This document shows positions 4,833 to 6,269 of a stretch of DNA of 6,269 bases, in pieces. The stretch lies in NCBI GenBank assembly GCA_938030845.1, contig CALHIC010000470.1, positions 1-6,269 of the forward strand, given 5' to 3'. The stretch comes from an uncultured Oribacterium sp. (GTDB lineage Bacteria > Bacillota > Clostridia > Lachnospirales > Lachnospiraceae). Position 1 is the first letter of the stretch; the number at the start of each line of letters is the position of its first letter. The position numbers and the translations under genes were made by a program. The notes beneath the pieces are model-generated. The model was not told where the DNA came from, did no database searches, and saw nothing but the letters and a program-made list of their open reading frames with translations.

Positions 4833-6269
4833 TTACTTCTCTTCCTTGTCTTTCTCTCTTTCTTCCAAAAGAGTTTTGTGAATCAATGCGGCAATGCTGT
4901 CCTTATAAATCTTCCGGATGCTCACCAAAATATTTCCCTTTTGCTCCAGCTCAGAGGGTTTTAGGCTGACCATCAAAACCATGGTACCCCCTCCGGGATT
5001 CTTTGCCAGGAAAAAATCTTCCTTTGCAAATTCACTTTCCTTAATCCTTTTGTTCTTTTGCAAAAAGCGGAAAAAACGTTTGCTTTCTTCTTTGGAAAAT
5101 ACCTGCCCAGCAAATTCTTCCAAAATCTTCCCCTCCATAGAGAAGGAATAAGTTCCCTCTTTTTCATAGAGAATTTCCGCACCGCCTCTGCCGGGATTGG
5201 TCAAAAGCACCAGCTCATAGCCTCGGTACAAGTCCTTGACCCTTTCCATCATTTTCTTCTGCTTCAGCTTTAAGAAATTCCCCTGAAAAACCTGCAAATT
5301 CACAAGGTAGGCATTTCTCCCCGGAATATGGCTGATTTCCCTACCTCGAATAGCGAAAAAGGCATCGCCTCCCATGGTGTCCAATCCTGTTTCCAGGCCC
5401 TTTGACAGGTCATCCAGAAAATGCCGGATACTCCGATAAATCTCTTCTTCCCTGTTGTTGAGAATCTCCTGGGCTACACCGGAATTTAAACCTTCCATAG
5501 TGGACAATTCCCTTTCAAAGGGGGGATTCACATAGAGAAACTCCACACGATCTCCCATTCGCTCCACAATGGCTAAAGGAAATCCTTCTTCCTCCTCGCC
5601 ATCCGTTTCCTTTCCGCTATGGAAGGAGCTCGTTCCCATAAGATTTACATTGCCAAGATCATCGTTGTACCTTCTCTTCCAGGCCGCCTCAAAGGGAAAT
5701 CCCTTTTCCCTACATTGCATAATGCTTTCCAGATAGGGGGCGGGCTTTCCGATATAGTAGCCCTGCAACTTCTCACAGCCGATTTCCCTTAAGAATTCCA
5801 GCTGTTCCTCCGTTTCCACGCCCTCTGCCAGGGTGCGAATGCCGATCTTCTTTGCCATGTCCACGATGGAGCTGACAATTTTTTTGGACTTCTCATTGAA
5901 TTCCCGGAGGAGCAGCATGTCGATTTTCAACAAGTCAAAATCGAAGTCCTTTAAAATATTCAAGGAGCTGTAGCCGGAGCCGAAATCATCCATCCAAACC
6001 TTATAGCCCGCCTCATGGAAGCGCTTAATCTGGCTGCTGATAAGAAGCTGACTTTTATTTAAAACCGACTCGGTAATTTCCAGCGTCAACATCTCTCTGG
6101 GTACCTGATACTTTGTCATCCGTTCTTCCAGTTCCCGGAAAACGTCGCAAAGCTCGAAGTCCATTCGAGAAAGATTCAAGGAAACGGGCACCAAGCTGCC
6201 CCCCTCTTCCTTGGTTTTCTGATAATCCTGACAGATTTTCTCCAGCACATACAGGTCCAGCCTATGAAT
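4833..6269 (-). CDS. Cyclic-di-GMP phosphodiesterase, EAL domain with PAS-like C-terminal tail (5' end beyond window)
   Basis: EAL proteins linearise cyclic di-GMP to pGpG; lower levels usually favour swimming. The frame is open to the window edge and already inside the domain (LDLYVLEKIC at 4-13), so the GTG at 6248 is not the true start. Numbering from the first codon in view (478 codons), the metal and catalytic positions of the family are present: N32 (SLNLS), E64 (LEITES), D94 and D95 with loop 6 DDFGSGYSS, K115 (LLKID), E149 (AEGVET) and Q169 (LQGYYIGKPAP). The signature E of the EAL motif should lie just outside the window, as would any GGDEF or sensor domain. An active enzyme is therefore likely but not proven. 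From about 180 to 478 follows an extension: an acidic linker, a PAS-like region (FPLAIVER, VEFLYVNPPFEREL, about 230-330), a second possibly PAS-like or degenerate region (about 345-457), and a charged end. There is no membrane segment in view. The receptor gene follows after 12 bp. Confidence 0.92.
   Translation of the reverse strand: MHRLDLYVLEKICQDYQKTKEEGGSLVPVSLNLSRMDFELCDVFRELEERMTKYQVPREMLTLEITESVLNKSQLLISSQIKRFHEAGYKVWMDDFGSGYSSLNILKDFDFDLLKIDMLLLREFNEKSKKIVSSIVDMAKKIGIRTLAEGVETEEQLEFLREIGCEKLQGYYIGKPAPYLESIMQCREKGFPFEAAWKRRYNDDLGNVNLMGTSSFHSGKETDGEEEEGFPLAIVERMGDRVEFLYVNPPFERELSTMEGLNSGVAQEILNNREEEIYRSIRHFLDDLSKGLETGLDTMGGDAFFAIRGREISHIPGRNAYLVNLQVFQGNFLKLKQKKMMERVKDLYRGYELVLLTNPGRGGAEILYEKEGTYSFSMEGKILEEFAGQVFSKEESKRFFRFLQKNKRIKESEFAKEDFFLAKNPGGGTMVLMVSLKPSELEQKGNILVSIRKIYKDSIAALIHKTLLEEREKDKEEK

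Noticed and set aside
6246..6269. GTG at 6248 as the true start of the EAL gene
   Set aside because: The frame stays open to the window edge and the residues before it (LDLY) are part of the domain, so the gene begins outside the window.

Overview
All genes read on the minus strand, so the biological order runs from high to low coordinates. The window holds parts of two transcription units from a flagellated bacterium. FliE, FliF, FliG and a chemoreceptor are all recognisable. The AGGAGG-type ribosome sites, the Gram-positive style of the receptor, the A/T-rich purine-biased spacer and the EAL protein with a PAS-like tail suggest a motile member of the Firmicutes, class Clostridia, most likely Lachnospiraceae. 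That placement rests on remembered protein style and not on a database search; no rRNA or other marker is present.

Region 1 (6269 down to 3135) is a two-gene unit. It begins with the 3' part of a gene for a cyclic-di-GMP phosphodiesterase (EAL domain plus about 300 residues of C-terminal extension); its 5' end lies outside the window. Twelve bases later comes a complete methyl-accepting chemotaxis protein with a four-helix-bundle type sensor, HAMP, a second HAMP-like segment and a signalling domain. The receptor's ribosome site abuts the EAL stop codon, so the two are almost certainly co-transcribed.

Region 2 (3134 to 2611, 524 bp) has no convincing gene. It contains a 24-bp tandem duplication in which each copy forms a hairpin, a long 17-bp-stem terminator, a diverged repeated box, and a very good sigma-A type promoter pointing at fliE (TTGTCA, 17-bp spacer, TATAGT). 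The promoter is followed by an untranslated leader of about 134 nt with two adjacent hairpins. The minus strand of this spacer is strikingly purine-rich and dense in GGA.

Region 3 (2610 to 1) is the start of a flagellar basal-body operon: fliE (MS ring-rod junction), fliF (MS ring) and fliG (rotor/switch protein, cut by the window edge). fliE starts with ATG, fliF most likely with GTG and fliG with TTG, and the fliF and fliG reading frames overlap by 41 bp. flgB and flgC, which precede fliE in many Firmicutes, are absent here; the phosphodiesterase and chemoreceptor occupy that position.

Together the window joins three layers of motility control: building the rotor base (FliE, FliF, FliG), sensing (chemoreceptor) and second-messenger turnover (EAL protein). 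I see no mobile element, CRISPR array, tRNA or rRNA. The most interesting unexplained material is the hairpin-rich spacer, the structured fliE leader and the unrecognised tail of the EAL protein.
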